17,607 nucleotides of DNA. Source: an uncultured beta proteobacterium. GTDB lineage: Bacteria; Pseudomonadota; Gammaproteobacteria; Burkholderiales; Burkholderiaceae_C. Below are positions 6,696-14,912 of the stretch, piece after piece. The DNA lies in assembly GCA_903870955.1 (NCBI GenBank), contig CAIQEX010000319.1, positions 1 through 17,607 of the forward strand, read 5' to 3'. The notes beneath the pieces are model-generated. The model was not told the DNA's origin and did not search any database. It saw only the letters and a list, made by a program, of their open reading frames with translations. A program made the translations under genes and the position numbers. Each line of letters begins with the position of its first letter. Within the stretch, counting starts at the first letter, position 1.

Positions 6696-7376
6696 ATGGA
6701 TGATCAGTCTGGAGTCTTCTCCCGCATCACCTTGGGGCGGCGCTCGGTGCGCGCCTTTTTGCCCAATGCGGTGGGCGATGACCTGTTGCGTCAGCTGCTG
6801 CAAAGCGCGCGCCAGGCGCCGAGCGGTGCCAATTTGCAGCCAGGCAGTTTTATCCAGGTGCGGGGCCTGGCCCGAGAGCGCCTGTCGGCAGAACTGGTGG
6901 CCGCGTTTCGTGCCGGCCAGCAGGAGGTCGAGGACTATGCCTACTTCCCCAAACCCATGCCGTCGTTGTTGCGCCGCCGCCAGGTCGCAGCGGCCCGCGC
7001 GCTCTATGGAGCGTTGGGCATTGCGCGCGAGGACCGCAGTGCACGGGATGGGCAGTTCGAGCGCAACTTCCGTTTTTTTGACGCTCCTGTAGCGCTATTG
7101 ATCACCATCGACCGCGACTTCGGCAGTGGCGGCTACATGGACCTGGGCATGGCCATTTATGGCCTGATGCTGGCGGCCGAGGCAGAAGGGCTGTCCACCT
7201 GCGCCATTGGTGCCATGGCGACTTACCCGGGGCTGATACGACGCACGTTGGGGCTGGATGAAAAGGAGACCCTGGTGTGTGGCATGGCCATTGGCTACGC
7301 CGATGCGGCAGCGCCGGTGAATGCAACCCGCACGACGCGCTGTGCGCTGGACGAATACTTTCGGGTTATCGGTTAG
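6696..7376 (+). CDS. Nitroreductase-family flavoprotein
   Basis: A 226-residue FMN-dependent NAD(P)H oxidoreductase of the nitroreductase superfamily. The N-terminal FMN-binding RRSVRAF (about residues 15-21) and the ARQAPSGANLQP segment (about 38-49) are typical. The later segment GYMDLGMAIYGLMLAAEAEGLSTCAIG and the GMAIGYAD motif near the C-terminus fit the second flavin- and dimer-forming region. The physiological substrate cannot be read from sequence. It lies 27 bp after the nicotinamidase gene on the same strand; a nicotinamide-cofactor enzyme beside an NAD-salvage enzyme is suggestive but not proof of a link. The ATG has no strong ribosome site. It converges on the MCP gene 24 bp away with no clear terminator between. 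Confidence 0.88.
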   Translation: MDDQSGVFSRITLGRRSVRAFLPNAVGDDLLRQLLQSARQAPSGANLQPGSFIQVRGLARERLSAELVAAFRAGQQEVEDYAYFPKPMPSLLRRRQVAAARALYGALGIAREDRSARDGQFERNFRFFDAPVALLITIDRDFGSGGYMDLGMAIYGLMLAAEAEGLSTCAIGAMATYPGLIRRTLGLDEKETLVCGMAIGYADAAAPVNATRTTRCALDEYFRVIG

Positions 7377-7400
7377 CGCGAGGCCCGACGATTTCATCGG

Positions 7401-9161
7401 CTAAAACGTTTCCCATTCTTCGTCACCTCCCGCAGCAACGGGGGTTTTGGCAATTGCCACCGGTTGTTGCAAGGGTGCTGGTTTCGATACCGGTGACTTC
7501 TTTGGCACGGGTTTTGGTTTGTTGGGTGCTTTCGCGATGGAGCGACGCTCAGCGCCCTTGAAAGGCGCACTCTTGCCTTCAGCAGCGCGAACCGTGGTTT
7601 TGACCACGCCTTCATTGCCTCCAAGATGGAACACCGCAACAGCCTGAACCAAATCACCCGCCTGCGACCGCAGGCTACTCGCCGCCGCAGCCATTTGTTC
7701 AACCAGCGCCGCGTTCTGCTGTGTCGTGTGGTCCAACTGTGTGACCGCTTCACCAATTTGCGCTACGCCCGCGGATTGTTCGTTGCTGGCAGAACTTATT
7801 TCCCCAACCAGGTCGCTTACCTTGCGAATGGAACTCACCACTTCGGTCATGGTGGATCCAGCTTCATCGACCAGCACCGTTCCCTGCTCAACCCGCTCTA
7901 CGCTGGCATTGATCAAATTCTTGATTTCCTTGGCAGCTTCCGCACTTCGACCGGCCAGTGACCGCACTTCACTGGCAACTACGGCAAAACCGCGACCCTG
8001 ATCGCCCGCGCGCGCGGCTTCCACGGCAGCGTTCAAAGCCAATATATTGGTCTGAAAAGCGATGCCATCGATCACGCTGATGATGTCCGATATTTTTCTT
8101 GAGGAGTCGTTGATCTCCTTCATCGTGGTGACGACCCGCCCCACGACATCGCCGCCACGCAGGGCTACGGCAGAGGCGCTGCTGGCCAATTGGTTGGCCT
8201 GCCGCGCGTTGTCGGCGTTGTGCTTTACCTGAGAACTGAGTTCTTCCATGGACGCAGCGGTTTCTTCCAAGGCACTGGCTTGCTGCTCAGTGCGCGCGGA
8301 AAGATCATTGTTACCTTGTGCAATCTCGGCTGAGGCTGTGGCCACACTTTCGGAACTGTTGCGAACATTGGAAACGACTTGGCTCAAGCTGCTCTGCATC
8401 GCGTCGAGCGCATGCAATAGTTGCCCCGTTTCATTGGTGCCGCCGGTTTCTACTCGCGAACCCAGATTTCCGGCGGCAACTTCGCGGGCCACTTCAATGG
8501 CACGCTGCATGGGCTGCGTAATCGATCGAATAATCCAGCTTGCCAAAACTATCGCCAGCACGACTGCCGCCAGTACCGCAATGGCGTTGGCCGTCTCAGT
8601 GCTTTGTACACCTGCGTGTGCCTCTTGACTGGATTCATCCATACGCGAGCGCAAAAATTTCAAGAAGTCGTCGGAAGTTGCAAAGTAGTCCTGTTGTGCC
8701 TTGCGTAAATCACCCAGGAGTAATTTGGTTGCATCTTCCTTTTTTCCGCCGACCGCCAAGTCCACAAATTTGGCCTGCTGCGCGTCGTAGGATTGTCTGG
8801 CTTGCAAGACTTTGTCCAGCGCTTGTTTTCCGGCGCCGGATACCACCGTGGCTTGCAATTTGTCCAGCCGCTCGCCAATGGCAAGATGGGAAGCATCGAT
8901 GCGCTCTTTTTCCTTGGCCGCTTCAGATTGGGCACTAACCAGCAGCATGTTTCGCATGGCCCGTGCAGCGATATTGATGTTCTCTCTGACTTCATAAACG
9001 GCCACAACCTTGGGCAGGCGGTTGTCCGTAACCGCCTCAAAGGAGGATCGAATGCCCGTGAGCTTGAACCAAGTGAAGGCGCCGATCAGTGCGATCAGTA
9101 ATACCAATACGCCATATCCAAGCGCCATTTTTACGGAAATCTTCGTGTTATTGAAGTCCAC
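7401..9161 (-). CDS. Methyl-accepting chemotaxis protein with C-terminal CheR/CheB tether
   Basis: An inner-membrane chemoreceptor of 586 residues. TM1 spans about residues 12-34. A helical periplasmic 4HB-type sensor follows (about 35-190), then TM2 (about 192-211), a HAMP domain (about 212-265) and a long signalling coiled coil. Its hairpin tip is at about 367-403 (IAFQTNILALNAAVEAARAGD...GFAVVASEVRSLA), which binds CheA and CheW. A Lys/Pro/Ala-rich flexible tail (about 520-578) ends in EEWETF, matching the xWxxF docking pentapeptide for methylation enzymes. The start is GTG 9161, giving the family-typical FNNTKISVKMALGYG N-terminus, with a GGGGG run upstream. The ligand is unknown. No che gene adjoins it. 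Confidence 0.95.
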   Translation of the reverse strand: MDFNNTKISVKMALGYGVLVLLIALIGAFTWFKLTGIRSSFEAVTDNRLPKVVAVYEVRENINIAARAMRNMLLVSAQSEAAKEKERIDASHLAIGERLDKLQATVVSGAGKQALDKVLQARQSYDAQQAKFVDLAVGGKKEDATKLLLGDLRKAQQDYFATSDDFLKFLRSRMDESSQEAHAGVQSTETANAIAVLAAVVLAIVLASWIIRSITQPMQRAIEVAREVAAGNLGSRVETGGTNETGQLLHALDAMQSSLSQVVSNVRNSSESVATASAEIAQGNNDLSARTEQQASALEETAASMEELSSQVKHNADNARQANQLASSASAVALRGGDVVGRVVTTMKEINDSSRKISDIISVIDGIAFQTNILALNAAVEAARAGDQGRGFAVVASEVRSLAGRSAEAAKEIKNLINASVERVEQGTVLVDEAGSTMTEVVSSIRKVSDLVGEISSASNEQSAGVAQIGEAVTQLDHTTQQNAALVEQMAAAASSLRSQAGDLVQAVAVFHLGGNEGVVKTTVRAAEGKSAPFKGAERRSIAKAPNKPKPVPKKSPVSKPAPLQQPVAIAKTPVAAGGDEEWETF

Positions 9162-9236
9162 AGCACACCCCCAATTGATGGAATATGCTAATTACATTAC
9201 CAGATATTGAAGTGGCCTTTTCTGTCGAAAAACAAC

Positions 9237-9264
9237 TTATCAGCGCTTTGTTGCCCGATATTTC
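9237..9264 (-). promoter_or_regulatory. Candidate sigma28 (FliA) promoter for the MCP gene
   Basis: On the minus strand GCTGATAA (9244-9237) matches the sigma28 -10 GCCGATAA at 7/8. GAAA (9264-9261) lies 16 nt upstream, against TAAA and about 15 nt in the consensus. The position, about 75 bp before the GTG, suits a flagellar-class chemoreceptor gene. Confidence 0.45.
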
Positions 9265-9350
9265 AATACCGCACAAAGGGCGTTGGTCGGCAAGACGAAT
9301 AGTCTCAAGTGCATCGAGGTGCCGCCCCGGTGAATGCCGTTTATAGCGCC

Positions 9351-10235
9351 CTATTGCTCAGGATCGACTGCCTGTAACGTTGCCATCGGAAGCGTGATTT
9401 TCGCTTTATTCAACAGGACCAGTGCGATGCCACCGAGGATGGCCAGCGATGCCAATACCAGGCGCAACGTGACGGATTCCCCCAGGAAGAGAATGCCACC
9501 CAAAGCCGCAATCACGGGAACACTGAGTTGCACGGTTGCGGCGCTGGTGGAAGGCAAAGCAGGCAATGCCGTGTACCAGATTGCGTAGCCTAAACCGGAG
9601 GCAAGTGCACCCGACAGGACGGCATACGCCACGCCCGCGGTGTCCAGAGAAATAGGACTGATCCCCAACAGGCTGGTAGCAAGTGCCAACGGGGCCGCCC
9701 GCAGAAAATTCCCGGCCGTTACCTGGATCGGATCACCGGCGCCCTTGCCGCGCAGGGAATAAATACCCCACGCCATTCCCGCACCCAACATAAGCAGCGA
9801 GCCTATCAAGGGCGGCGCAGAAAGACCCGGCAGGAACAAAGCGACCAGTCCCCCAATGGCGAAGGCCAGTCCAAGCGTCTGCAGTTTTTGCAAATGCTCG
9901 CCTTTCCACAGGGCGTGGCCAATCATGGTGGTCTGGACCGCACCAAAGAGCAGCAGCGCGCCAGTTGCAGCCGGCAGGCTCACGTAGGCAAATGAAAATC
10001 CAGCGGCATAGACAAACAACGCGCACGCCGATCGCCAGTTGCCAGCGCCCGCCCACGAGCCCCGGGTCAGGCGCACCACCAACCAGAGGATGACGGCGCC
10101 AGACACCAGCCGGATCGAAGTAAAACTGCTGGCATCGATGCCGGTGTGCTTGAGTGCCAGGCGACACAAAAGCGAATTGCCTGCAAAAGCAAGCATGGCC
10201 AACGAGGTCAAAAAAATCAGGCGCAGGGCAGACAT
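9351..10235 (-). CDS. EamA/DMT-superfamily transporter
   Basis: A 294-residue integral membrane protein with about ten hydrophobic segments arranged as two EamA halves (about residues 5-140 and 145-280). The first half has the SLxxRxALKHTG and TGALLLFGAVQTTMIG segments. The second ends with the typical 'ATVQLSVPVIAALGGILFLGE' type helix followed by a last TM. Family members export amino acids or metabolites; the substrate cannot be inferred. ATG 10235 has AGGA at a suitable distance upstream. It is separated from the thiolase gene upstream by 77 bp, so it may be read through from the biotin cluster or have its own promoter. Confidence 0.88.
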   Translation of the reverse strand: MSALRLIFLTSLAMLAFAGNSLLCRLALKHTGIDASSFTSIRLVSGAVILWLVVRLTRGSWAGAGNWRSACALFVYAAGFSFAYVSLPAATGALLLFGAVQTTMIGHALWKGEHLQKLQTLGLAFAIGGLVALFLPGLSAPPLIGSLLMLGAGMAWGIYSLRGKGAGDPIQVTAGNFLRAAPLALATSLLGISPISLDTAGVAYAVLSGALASGLGYAIWYTALPALPSTSAATVQLSVPVIAALGGILFLGESVTLRLVLASLAILGGIALVLLNKAKITLPMATLQAVDPEQ

Positions 10236-10312
10236 GGTTAAGTTCCTGGTTGCTTTGGATGACAGGTGCTGCCATGGGTTTGATGCAAGTGGCGGCGCAT
10301 TGCAAGTTTCGT

Positions 10313-11467
10313 TTAAAGGCGCGCCAGCAGTGCTGCCGCCCCAATGCCCCCAGCACCGGCAACGGCGACCAGACCCCGCGCACCGGTGGCGTCACCTTGT
10401 TGCAGGTCGGCCAGAAGCCTTACCAGGGCGATGGCACCCGACGCGCCAATCGGGTGACCACGTGCCAGTCCACCACCCCGCCGGTTAATGGCGGATGGGT
10501 CCAGACCCAGTGTCTGGCAAAAGCTGATGCCTTGCACAGCAAACGCATCGTGCAACTCGACCACTTGCAACTCGCTGGCACTTTGAACCAATGCGCGCTG
10601 CATGGCAGTTTGCGCCGCAAATTGCGCCGCCAATAGAGGTGTGCCCGGATCTCCGCCAATGGATGCGGATGCGAGCCACGCGATCTGCGGACTCAGGCCC
10701 AGATCCCGGCAGGCCTCGGGCGTTGCCAGCAGGACCAGCGCCGCGCCATCCGCCTTGCTTGAAATGGCCAGTGTGCCCAAGGCACATTCGGTAGCGCCCG
10801 CGCTTTCTGCTGCAAGTGGCATGCGGGCGGCGCGTTCCAGCGTGAGGGGGCGCACATAGGCATCGTGTTCCAGCCCGTTGACGGCGACGATTTCATTGCG
10901 CAAGAAGTCTGCATGCTGCAACGCACGTTGGTGACTCCGCACGGCATAGGCATCTTGCTGCACGCGGGTGATGGCCTGTTGAGCGGCATAGTCGGCGGCA
11001 GACTGCAGCAGGTCAGGGTCCCGCGCGGGGTCGGGAGCGAAGGCGGGACGCTCGTAGGCTACGGGTGCCTCGCCGGCGTGCAGGGGGCGGGTCTGGCGAA
11101 TCGGTGATCGGCTCCAGGCTTCGACACCACCGGCAATGACCACCGAGGCTTGGCCAGAGGCCAGCATGCCCACGGCCATGGTGACCGCATCCAGCCCCGC
11201 GCAGCATTGGGTGTCGATGCTCAGTGCGGCGCATCGGTCCGGCAATCCGGCTGCCAGTGCCAGCATGCGCGCCGGGTTGCCACCGGCGCCCAGCGCGTTG
11301 CCGATGACAACGGCGTCAACGGCTTGCGGGCCAATGCCGGTGCGTTGCAGCAAGGCCCGCAGCACGGGTGCACCGATTTCGTGGGCTTGCAGCGTGCGAA
11401 AAGCGCCGCCCCAAGGGGCCACCGCGCTGCGCGCCCAGGCGGCGATCAGGGCAGTCGGTGCAGGCAT
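10313..11467 (-). CDS. Thiolase-like enzyme linked to biotin uptake (YhfS-like)
   Basis: A 384-residue thiolase-superfamily protein. The nucleophile position is Cys88 in DTQCCAGLDAV. The second-half features are HDAFA (His306, where classical thiolases have NEAFA) and GGGLARGHPIGASGA (His338). The C-terminal block, which normally reads CxGGG with the second catalytic Cys, reads VAVAGAGGIG, so Ala370 replaces that Cys. Standard thiolysis or Claisen acid-base chemistry may be impaired or altered (inference). The gene starts at ATG 11467, inside the end of the ligase gene (22-nt overlap), so the two are translationally coupled. The BioY-ligase-thiolase order resembles B. subtilis yhfU-yhfT-yhfS, which supports a role in biotin or precursor metabolism rather than general beta-oxidation. 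The exact reaction is unknown. Confidence 0.85.
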   Translation of the reverse strand: MPAPTALIAAWARSAVAPWGGAFRTLQAHEIGAPVLRALLQRTGIGPQAVDAVVIGNALGAGGNPARMLALAAGLPDRCAALSIDTQCCAGLDAVTMAVGMLASGQASVVIAGGVEAWSRSPIRQTRPLHAGEAPVAYERPAFAPDPARDPDLLQSAADYAAQQAITRVQQDAYAVRSHQRALQHADFLRNEIVAVNGLEHDAYVRPLTLERAARMPLAAESAGATECALGTLAISSKADGAALVLLATPEACRDLGLSPQIAWLASASIGGDPGTPLLAAQFAAQTAMQRALVQSASELQVVELHDAFAVQGISFCQTLGLDPSAINRRGGGLARGHPIGASGAIALVRLLADLQQGDATGARGLVAVAGAGGIGAAALLARL

Positions 11468-12936
11468 GGTGTGTCCACAGTGGTGGGCTCATCGCGTTGA
11501 CCGGGTTGCCCTGGTTGCCCGTGTTGTCCGTGTTGCAGAAGGCTGCGTGCCAACACCGTGTGGTCGGTCTTGCCGCCCGCGGTGCGCGGCCAGCGTGCGC
11601 AAACAAAAAACTTTTTGGGCGCTTTGAAGGCTTCCAGACGCTGCCGGCACCAGGCCATCAGTTGCAGGGCGTCCGGTCGATTGACGGCTGCCTGGTTGCC
11701 GCTGGCAGAGTCGCCGGCCCAGTGCAGGATGGCCACCACCAGCGCTCCGCGGCGCGCGTCTTCCATGCCGTGTACCGAGGCCAGTGCGATGGCCGGGTGT
11801 GCCTCCAACACAGATTCAAGTTCTTCGGCAAACAGGTTTTTACCTTGCGTGACGATCATGCGGTTCTGGCGTCCCGCCAGGCACAAACGTCCTTCGGCGT
11901 CCAGCGTCCCAAGATCCCGCACCGAGAGCCAGTCGCCATCGCGCAGTGCGGCGGTGGCATCCTGCCCGGCGCCCACGTAGTCCATAAACAGCATCGGACT
12001 GCGCACGTAAATCAGACCCGCGGCGTCCTCCCCCGGTACCGCGCGAAGCTGCAATTCCACGTTGGAAAAGGGATGGCCCACCACGGCCGCCGGGGTGCTT
12101 TCGTCGCTGTCCATCCAGGCGATGAAACTGGTCTCGGAGGCGCCGTAAAACTCGATGATGCGGGCCTGTGGAAACAGCCCGCGCAAATCTGCCGTGCGGT
12201 GGCGCATCCAGCGCGCGCCGCTGATCAGGATCAGGCGCACCGCTTCGATGGGCTGTAGCGACTTGTGGCGCGCTACCTCCAGCATCAGGATCAACTGGCT
12301 GGGGGTGCTGATCAGGCTGGGCGTATGCCCCTCTGCCAGCGTGTCCAGCGCCGCGCTTGCGGAAAAGCGCTCTTGCACTACGACGCCACCGCCGGTCCAG
12401 AGCCCCAGCAGCATGCCGAACAGGAACAGGGAATGGGAATCGCGCCCCGGCGCCAGAATGCGGCCGCCGGCGTCAATCCCGAATGCTTCCAGGCAGACGC
12501 GAAAACTCTCGGTCCAGGATTGATGGTGGCGGCGGAAGCCCTTGGGCAGGCCGGTGCTGCCCGAGGTGTAGCCAACGTAAAACGGCGACAGCGGCTGCGC
12601 CGCAGGCATGTCGCAGGGTGCATCTGGAATGGCGGCTTGTACGCTGTGTTGAACCGCAAGCGGCCAATCCGGGTCGGCCACGGCGGCGCAGCGCCCGCTG
12701 GCAAGAATGCCCATGAAATCCACCAGGCGTTGCACCAGAGTCAGGCTGCTGTCGACCCAGGCGATGGCCGGGGCCCGTTTGTCGCGGAGGGTTGCGGCGC
12801 GTTCTGCGACCGCCGTATGCAACGCGGCAAAGGTCAGTGATTCGCCGCCACATTGAATCGCCAAAGCCTGGCCACGGGCCTGCGCCCAGTCAGCCAGCGG
12901 CGCGTGGACCAGGCCCGAGGCTTGGCCAGGTGTCAT
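11446..12936 (-). CDS. AMP-forming acyl-CoA ligase linked to biotin uptake (YhfT-like)
   Basis: A 496-residue class I adenylate-forming enzyme, expected to activate a carboxylic acid with ATP and transfer it to CoA. Core motifs are present: the P-loop TSGSTGLPKG (124-133), FYGASET (263-269), GDWLSVRDLG (334-343), GRQNRMIVTQGKNLFAEELE (355-374) and the C-terminal catalytic Lys456 in RTAGGKTDH. It looks catalytically competent. ATG 12936 overlaps the bioY stop as ATGA. The frame runs to 13203, but the extra 89 residues overlap bioY and look non-native. The C-terminus carries a short repetitive tail (HGQ/PGQ) after the family domain ends. The substrate is unknown; the context suggests a biotin precursor such as pimelate or a related acid (inference). 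Confidence 0.88.
   Translation of the reverse strand: MTPGQASGLVHAPLADWAQARGQALAIQCGGESLTFAALHTAVAERAATLRDKRAPAIAWVDSSLTLVQRLVDFMGILASGRCAAVADPDWPLAVQHSVQAAIPDAPCDMPAAQPLSPFYVGYTSGSTGLPKGFRRHHQSWTESFRVCLEAFGIDAGGRILAPGRDSHSLFLFGMLLGLWTGGGVVVQERFSASAALDTLAEGHTPSLISTPSQLILMLEVARHKSLQPIEAVRLILISGARWMRHRTADLRGLFPQARIIEFYGASETSFIAWMDSDESTPAAVVGHPFSNVELQLRAVPGEDAAGLIYVRSPMLFMDYVGAGQDATAALRDGDWLSVRDLGTLDAEGRLCLAGRQNRMIVTQGKNLFAEELESVLEAHPAIALASVHGMEDARRGALVVAILHWAGDSASGNQAAVNRPDALQLMAWCRQRLEAFKAPKKFFVCARWPRTAGGKTDHTVLARSLLQHGQHGQPGQPGQRDEPTTVDTPCLHRLP
11501..11536. repeat. Four 9-bp tandem repeats at the 3' end of the ligase gene
   Basis: Four consecutive imperfect 9-bp units (type CCGGGTTGC / CCGTGTTGT) encode the HGQHGQPGQPGQ tail of the ligase. 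They lie just upstream of the thiolase start and outside the conserved domain. They are in frame, so changes in copy number would be tolerated. Confidence 0.8.
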
Positions 12937-13502
12937 TTCAGCGCACGACCGCCAAAGTTCCAGTCCGGCAGACCGCGCGCGACGGTGTGCACGACGATGG
13001 CACAGACTGCGCACTTGAGCAGGTCGCCCGGCACAAACACCAGCGTGCCAAAAGTAGCCTGGGTCCAACTCAGGTTGGCGATATTCACCAGACCGACCAC
13101 ACCCGCTACGTGAACCACCAGCAACCCGCCCGCAAGGGAGGCAACAAAGGCGCTGATCGCGGCGCTGCGCGGCGTGGCGCTTGGCAAGGTGGTCATGACC
13201 CAACCGGTCACCAGCGCGCCCAGGGGCCAGCCGATCAGATACCCAGCGGACGGCGCCATAAAGACCCCCAGGCCGCCGCGTCCACCCGATAACAGGGGCA
13301 AGCCCAATGCCACGGCAACGAGGAACAGCAACAGGGCTTGCAGCGCGCGCTTGGGTCCCAGCAGGCAGCCGGCGAGCATGACGCCCAGCGTTTGCAGCGT
13401 GATCGGCACGCCCAAAGGCAGGTCAATCTTGGGGATGAGGCCAAAAACCGCCAGCAGGGCGGCAAACAAAGAAATCAGGGCCAGAGAGCGAGAGGAATTC
13501 AT
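12933..13502 (-). CDS. bioY: Biotin ECF transporter S component BioY
   Basis: The substrate-binding membrane component of the biotin transporter, 189 residues with about six hydrophobic segments. Two family hallmarks are present: VPITLQTLGVMLAG (about residues 33-46) and the glycine-rich GGRGGLGVFMAPSAGYLIG (about 73-91), which forms part of the biotin site. It acts with BioM and BioN encoded directly upstream; some BioY proteins can also bind biotin alone. ATG 13502 has only a weak ribosome site and lies 38 bp after bioN. The stop overlaps the ligase start (ATGA). Confidence 0.95.
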   Translation of the reverse strand: MNSSRSLALISLFAALLAVFGLIPKIDLPLGVPITLQTLGVMLAGCLLGPKRALQALLLFLVAVALGLPLLSGGRGGLGVFMAPSAGYLIGWPLGALVTGWVMTTLPSATPRSAAISAFVASLAGGLLVVHVAGVVGLVNIANLSWTQATFGTLVFVPGDLLKCAVCAIVVHTVARGLPDWNFGGRALK

Positions 13503-13540
13503 GGGGTCCAGCGAATCAGTGAAAAAGAATGCGCCAAGGG

Positions 13541-14134
13541 CTATTCGCCCATGCGCATTTCAAGTGTATCTGCTACCCGACGGGCGCTGGTCAGCATGTG
13601 AATCGTGAGGGGCGCCAGCAGGCTTATTCCTCCAGCCTTGCCGGTGCGCAGGCGGTGCGCGTCATCCAGGCGTTTCCAGACCACAAAAAAATGCTCGGTA
13701 AAGCGCAGCATCATGGCCAGTTGCAGCGCCAGGCGTTCGGTTTTCAGGCCAAGCCGTTGCAGCGGTGAGAGCAGTCTTTCCAGCACGTCGAGCAATTCGG
13801 CGGTGCGGGTCGTGAGGGTCAATGCAATGCCCAGCAGGGAGGCGCTCAGCAAGCGCAAAGTGCTGAGCCAGCCGAGTGCAGCCTGCTGCATAAACAGGTG
13901 AAACAACAGGATCAACAAGCTGGCCAGAATGACTGACGCAACCAGCTTGCGTGCCGTCCAAATCGCCTTGCCCAGGCTGACAAACAACAGGACCGAGGCG
14001 GTTGCACCTACGGCCAGCAGGGTGATGTTGTGGGTCGCATATTGCGCGGTACCCAACAGGGCGAACAGCAACAGTTTGATGGCCGCCGGTACGCCGTGCA
14101 GCCAGGTTCGGTGTTCGCTATACAGGCTTCCCAT
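13541..14134 (-). CDS. bioN: ECF transporter transmembrane T component BioN
   Basis: The EcfT-type scaffold that links BioY to the ATPase. With ATG 14134 the product has 197 residues. It has hydrophobic segments near residues 14-32, 35-55 and 60-85, followed by the amphipathic coupling region (RTAELLDVLERLLSPLQRLGL, then RFTEHFFVVWKRLDDAHRLRTG). The two 'ARG'-type coupling motifs of EcfT proteins are recognisable but diverged, reading AHRLRT and EMRMGE. The frame extends to 14230 inside bioM, but the start 13 bp after the bioM stop matches the family N-terminus better. Context with bioM and bioY makes BioN the clear assignment. Confidence 0.88.
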   Translation of the reverse strand: MGSLYSEHRTWLHGVPAAIKLLLFALLGTAQYATHNITLLAVGATASVLLFVSLGKAIWTARKLVASVILASLLILLFHLFMQQAALGWLSTLRLLSASLLGIALTLTTRTAELLDVLERLLSPLQRLGLKTERLALQLAMMLRFTEHFFVVWKRLDDAHRLRTGKAGGISLLAPLTIHMLTSARRVADTLEMRMGE

Positions 14135-14147
14135 TTTTGCTGTTCGA

Positions 14148-14912
14148 CTAATGGTAGGAGAGGGCTTGAGACGCAATGCGTGCCGCCACGTCGGCCTGAT
14201 ACGCGGCACAGACCTGATCGCCCGGGCCATCGGCGCGCACCTGCCCGCGTTCCAGCCAGATCACCCGCTCAAAGGGGCGCACATGCTCCAACAAATGGGT
14301 CGAGACAATCACTTGCTGGCGCGCCTTGGCGATGTCCATGCCGAGCAGCGCCTGACCCGGCTGATCCAGGCTGGCAAAGGGTTCGTCCAGCAGCAGCAAT
14401 TCGGGTGAGGCAATCATCAGAGCCAGCCAGCACACATGCTGGCGCTGGCCGTGGCTTAAGGCCCCGATGGCACTGTCAGCCCAGTGCGCCAGGTTCCTGG
14501 ATGCCAGAAACAGTCGGGCCTGCGCGATGGCTTCACGCCGTGGCATGCCACTGGGGCTTAAGCCCAGCGCCAACTCCTCCGCCACGGTCGGGAAGATGAT
14601 TTGTTCGTCCGGGTTCTGGAACATCATGCCGACCAATCCTGGACGCTTGCGGCTGACGCTGTGCGCCTCCAATCCACGTACCGTGACACTGCCGGTTTGC
14701 GGCACGTCGAGGCCGCACAGGAGGCGAAAAAGGCTGCTTTTTCCCGCACCGTTGTCGCCAATCAGACCGATGCGGGGCTCGGACAGTTCCAGCGTCAAGC
14801 CCGAAAAGACCGTGTTTGCGCCACGCTGCAACGTTACGCCACGAATTTGCAGCAAAGCGGAGCCAAACGCGGGCTGGGAAGCAACTGGAGGCATGGGTTG
14901 GATGGGGGACAC
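14148..14912 (-). CDS. bioM: ECF transporter ATPase BioM
   Basis: An ABC-type ATPase of 254 residues that powers biotin uptake with BioN and BioY. Walker A is GDNGAGKSS, the Q-loop region is MMFQNPDEQIIFPTV (with the ECF-typical NPDEQ), the signature is LSHGQRQHV (His in place of the more usual Gly of LSGGQ), Walker B is LLLLDEPF, and the switch His is in STH. The start is GTG 14912 or ATG 14894; neither has a clear ribosome site. The AEC-carrier stop is 33 bp upstream, so co-transcription is plausible. I see no BirA-type operator upstream. Confidence 0.93.
   Translation of the reverse strand: MSPIQPMPPVASQPAFGSALLQIRGVTLQRGANTVFSGLTLELSEPRIGLIGDNGAGKSSLFRLLCGLDVPQTGSVTVRGLEAHSVSRKRPGLVGMMFQNPDEQIIFPTVAEELALGLSPSGMPRREAIAQARLFLASRNLAHWADSAIGALSHGQRQHVCWLALMIASPELLLLDEPFASLDQPGQALLGMDIAKARQQVIVSTHLLEHVRPFERVIWLERGQVRADGPGDQVCAAYQADVAARIASQALSYH

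Noticed and set aside
9205..9268. TATTGAA/TTCAATA inverted repeat in the MCP leader
   Set aside because: The 7-bp arms are 50 nt apart in AT-rich DNA; easily chance.
12937..13203. N-terminal extension of the acyl-CoA ligase
   Set aside because: The extra residues overlap bioY out of frame and are Arg/Cys-rich noise; ATG 12936 overlaps the bioY stop.
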